Assembly (NCBI RefSeq): GCF_001008165.2 | Contig: NZ_CP011452.2 | Coordinates: 1,984,001-2,048,000 of the forward strand | Direction: 5' to 3' | Length of the DNA: 64,000 nt | Origin: Croceibacterium atlanticum | GTDB taxonomy: Bacteria; Pseudomonadota; Alphaproteobacteria; Sphingomonadales; Sphingomonadaceae | Shown: piece by piece, positions 63,608 through 64,000 of the stretch | Layout of the letters: every line of letters starts with the position of its first letter | Position numbering within the stretch: the first letter of the stretch is position 1 | Made by a program: the position numbers and the translations under genes | The notes under the pieces: model-generated | The model's input: the letters and a program-made list of their open reading frames with translations, nothing else | What the model was told of the DNA's origin: nothing | Database searches by the model: none

Positions 63608-64000
63608 TCAGTTGCGCCCGAAGAAGCGGCGGAAACGTTCGCGCCCTTCGGCTTCCTCGGCGGCCTGCCGTGCGGAATCGAGTGCTTGCGCCCGGCCCTG
63701 TGCCGCGACCAGCGCGGTCAGATCGGCAAGCTGCTGCGATCGCAGGGCGAGAAGCTGATTGCCCGCCTGGCTGGCCTGCAGCGCGCCTGTCGCCGACTGG
63801 CTTGCCGAGACCAGATCGTCCATGGTGGTGCGGGCGCCGTCGATATTACCGACGACACCGGCCTGCACCTTGAGCGAATCCTGAAAGGCGCCGACGCTGT
63901 CTTCCCAGCGCGCATTGGCATTGGCGATCATCTGCGCGTTGCTGCCGGTAAGCGCCGATCCCTTGTAACGATCGGTGAACGCCTGGTCGATCTGCTGCAC
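63608..64000 (-). CDS. trbJ: conjugal transfer protein TrbJ (partial, C-terminal part)
   Basis: The C-terminal 130 residues of a VirB5-like pilus-associated protein; the 5' end lies beyond the right edge. The visible part is a helical, Gln/Ala-rich coiled coil (Q-A-G-N-Q-L-L-A-L-R-S-Q-Q-L-A-D-L) and ends in R-R-F-F-G-R-N. Position before trbK and trbL confirms the identity. Confidence 0.88.
   Translation of the reverse strand: MQQIDQAFTDRYKGSALTGSNAQMIANANARWEDSVGAFQDSLKVQAGVVGNIDGARTTMDDLVSASQSATGALQASQAGNQLLALRSQQLADLTALVAAQGRAQALDSARQAAEEAEGRERFRRFFGRN

Larger units (their letters stand above)
46268..64000. mobile_element. integrative and conjugative element (one end; runs off the window)
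   Basis: From the tRNA-Gly fragment rightward the content changes to element genes: tyrosine integrase, toxin-antitoxin pair, metal-efflux cargo, and a leftward trb mating-pair operon with its usual LysR and DUF2274 neighbours. An AT-rich gap inside differs sharply from the chromosome. Relaxase, coupling protein, trbB-E and the other att end are not in view, so mobility is inferred from module type and the att site. Confidence 0.85.

Overview
The window is high-GC DNA from an alphaproteobacterium, almost certainly a sphingomonad (Novosphingobium, Sphingobium or Erythrobacteraceae-like). The signs are a Sphingobium-type lig system for lignin-derived aromatics, a TonB receptor, GapR-like and DUF1244 proteins, the divergent lysC/ubiG pair, and an alphaproteobacterial trb-type conjugation module. 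Identifications rest on recognising protein families and motifs by eye; no database was searched.

Region 1 (1-9.1 kb) is the protocatechuate 4,5-cleavage locus. A leftward ligK-ligU-ligI operon (ligI runs off the left edge) faces a rightward operon: DUF1932 dehydrogenase, ligJ, a DUF2218 protein, ligA, ligB, ligC. Together they encode every step from protocatechuate to pyruvate plus oxaloacetate. A hairpin-fronted hypothetical gene and an aldo/keto reductase-CmcJ/NvfI-like pair follow.

Region 2 (9.1-34 kb) is a broader aromatic catabolism block. It holds a LigD-like SDR, a SnoaL-like protein, a TonB receptor, a MetE-C-like methyltransferase, and a PQQ/heme dehydrogenase. A six-gene operon follows (ALDH, amidohydrolase, SDR, LigF-like GST, MDR oxidoreductase, TauD dioxygenase). 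Then come a VOC protein, a LigM-type O-demethylase, an alpha/beta hydrolase, an MFS permease, a manganese-riboswitch-controlled GDT1 transporter, a patatin lipoprotein, and a flavin oxidoreductase with a vanillin-type aldehyde dehydrogenase. The same 19-bp palindromic architecture (TTGTATG-N5-CATACAA) recurs in three divergent promoters (ligK/DUF1932, MetE-like/PQQ dehydrogenase, VOC/ligM), with a weaker fourth, suggesting one regulator that is not encoded here. Vanillin oxidation (LigV-like), O-demethylation (LigM) and ring cleavage (LigABC/I/U/J/K) would form one route into central metabolism.

Region 3 (34-46 kb) is ordinary chromosome: APH/kinase fusion, lysC, ubiG, bestrophin-like channel, siderophore-interacting protein, Spx/ArsC-like protein, yebC-ruvC, CPBP protease, YbjQ, stress SDR, GapR-like and DUF1244 proteins, and pyruvate kinase.

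Region 4 (46.27-64 kb, running off the right edge) is one end of an integrative and conjugative element inserted in a tRNA-Gly gene. It has a 45-bp tRNA 3' fragment (attachment site), a tyrosine integrase preceded by TGGAGACAA repeats, a toxin-antitoxin pair, a strongly AT-rich gap, and metal-efflux cargo (a small His/Cys protein, czcCBA, and a P1B-4-type ATPase). A LysR regulator with a TrbK-like protein comes next, then the leftward trbJ-K-L-F-G-I-DUF2274 mating-pair genes.
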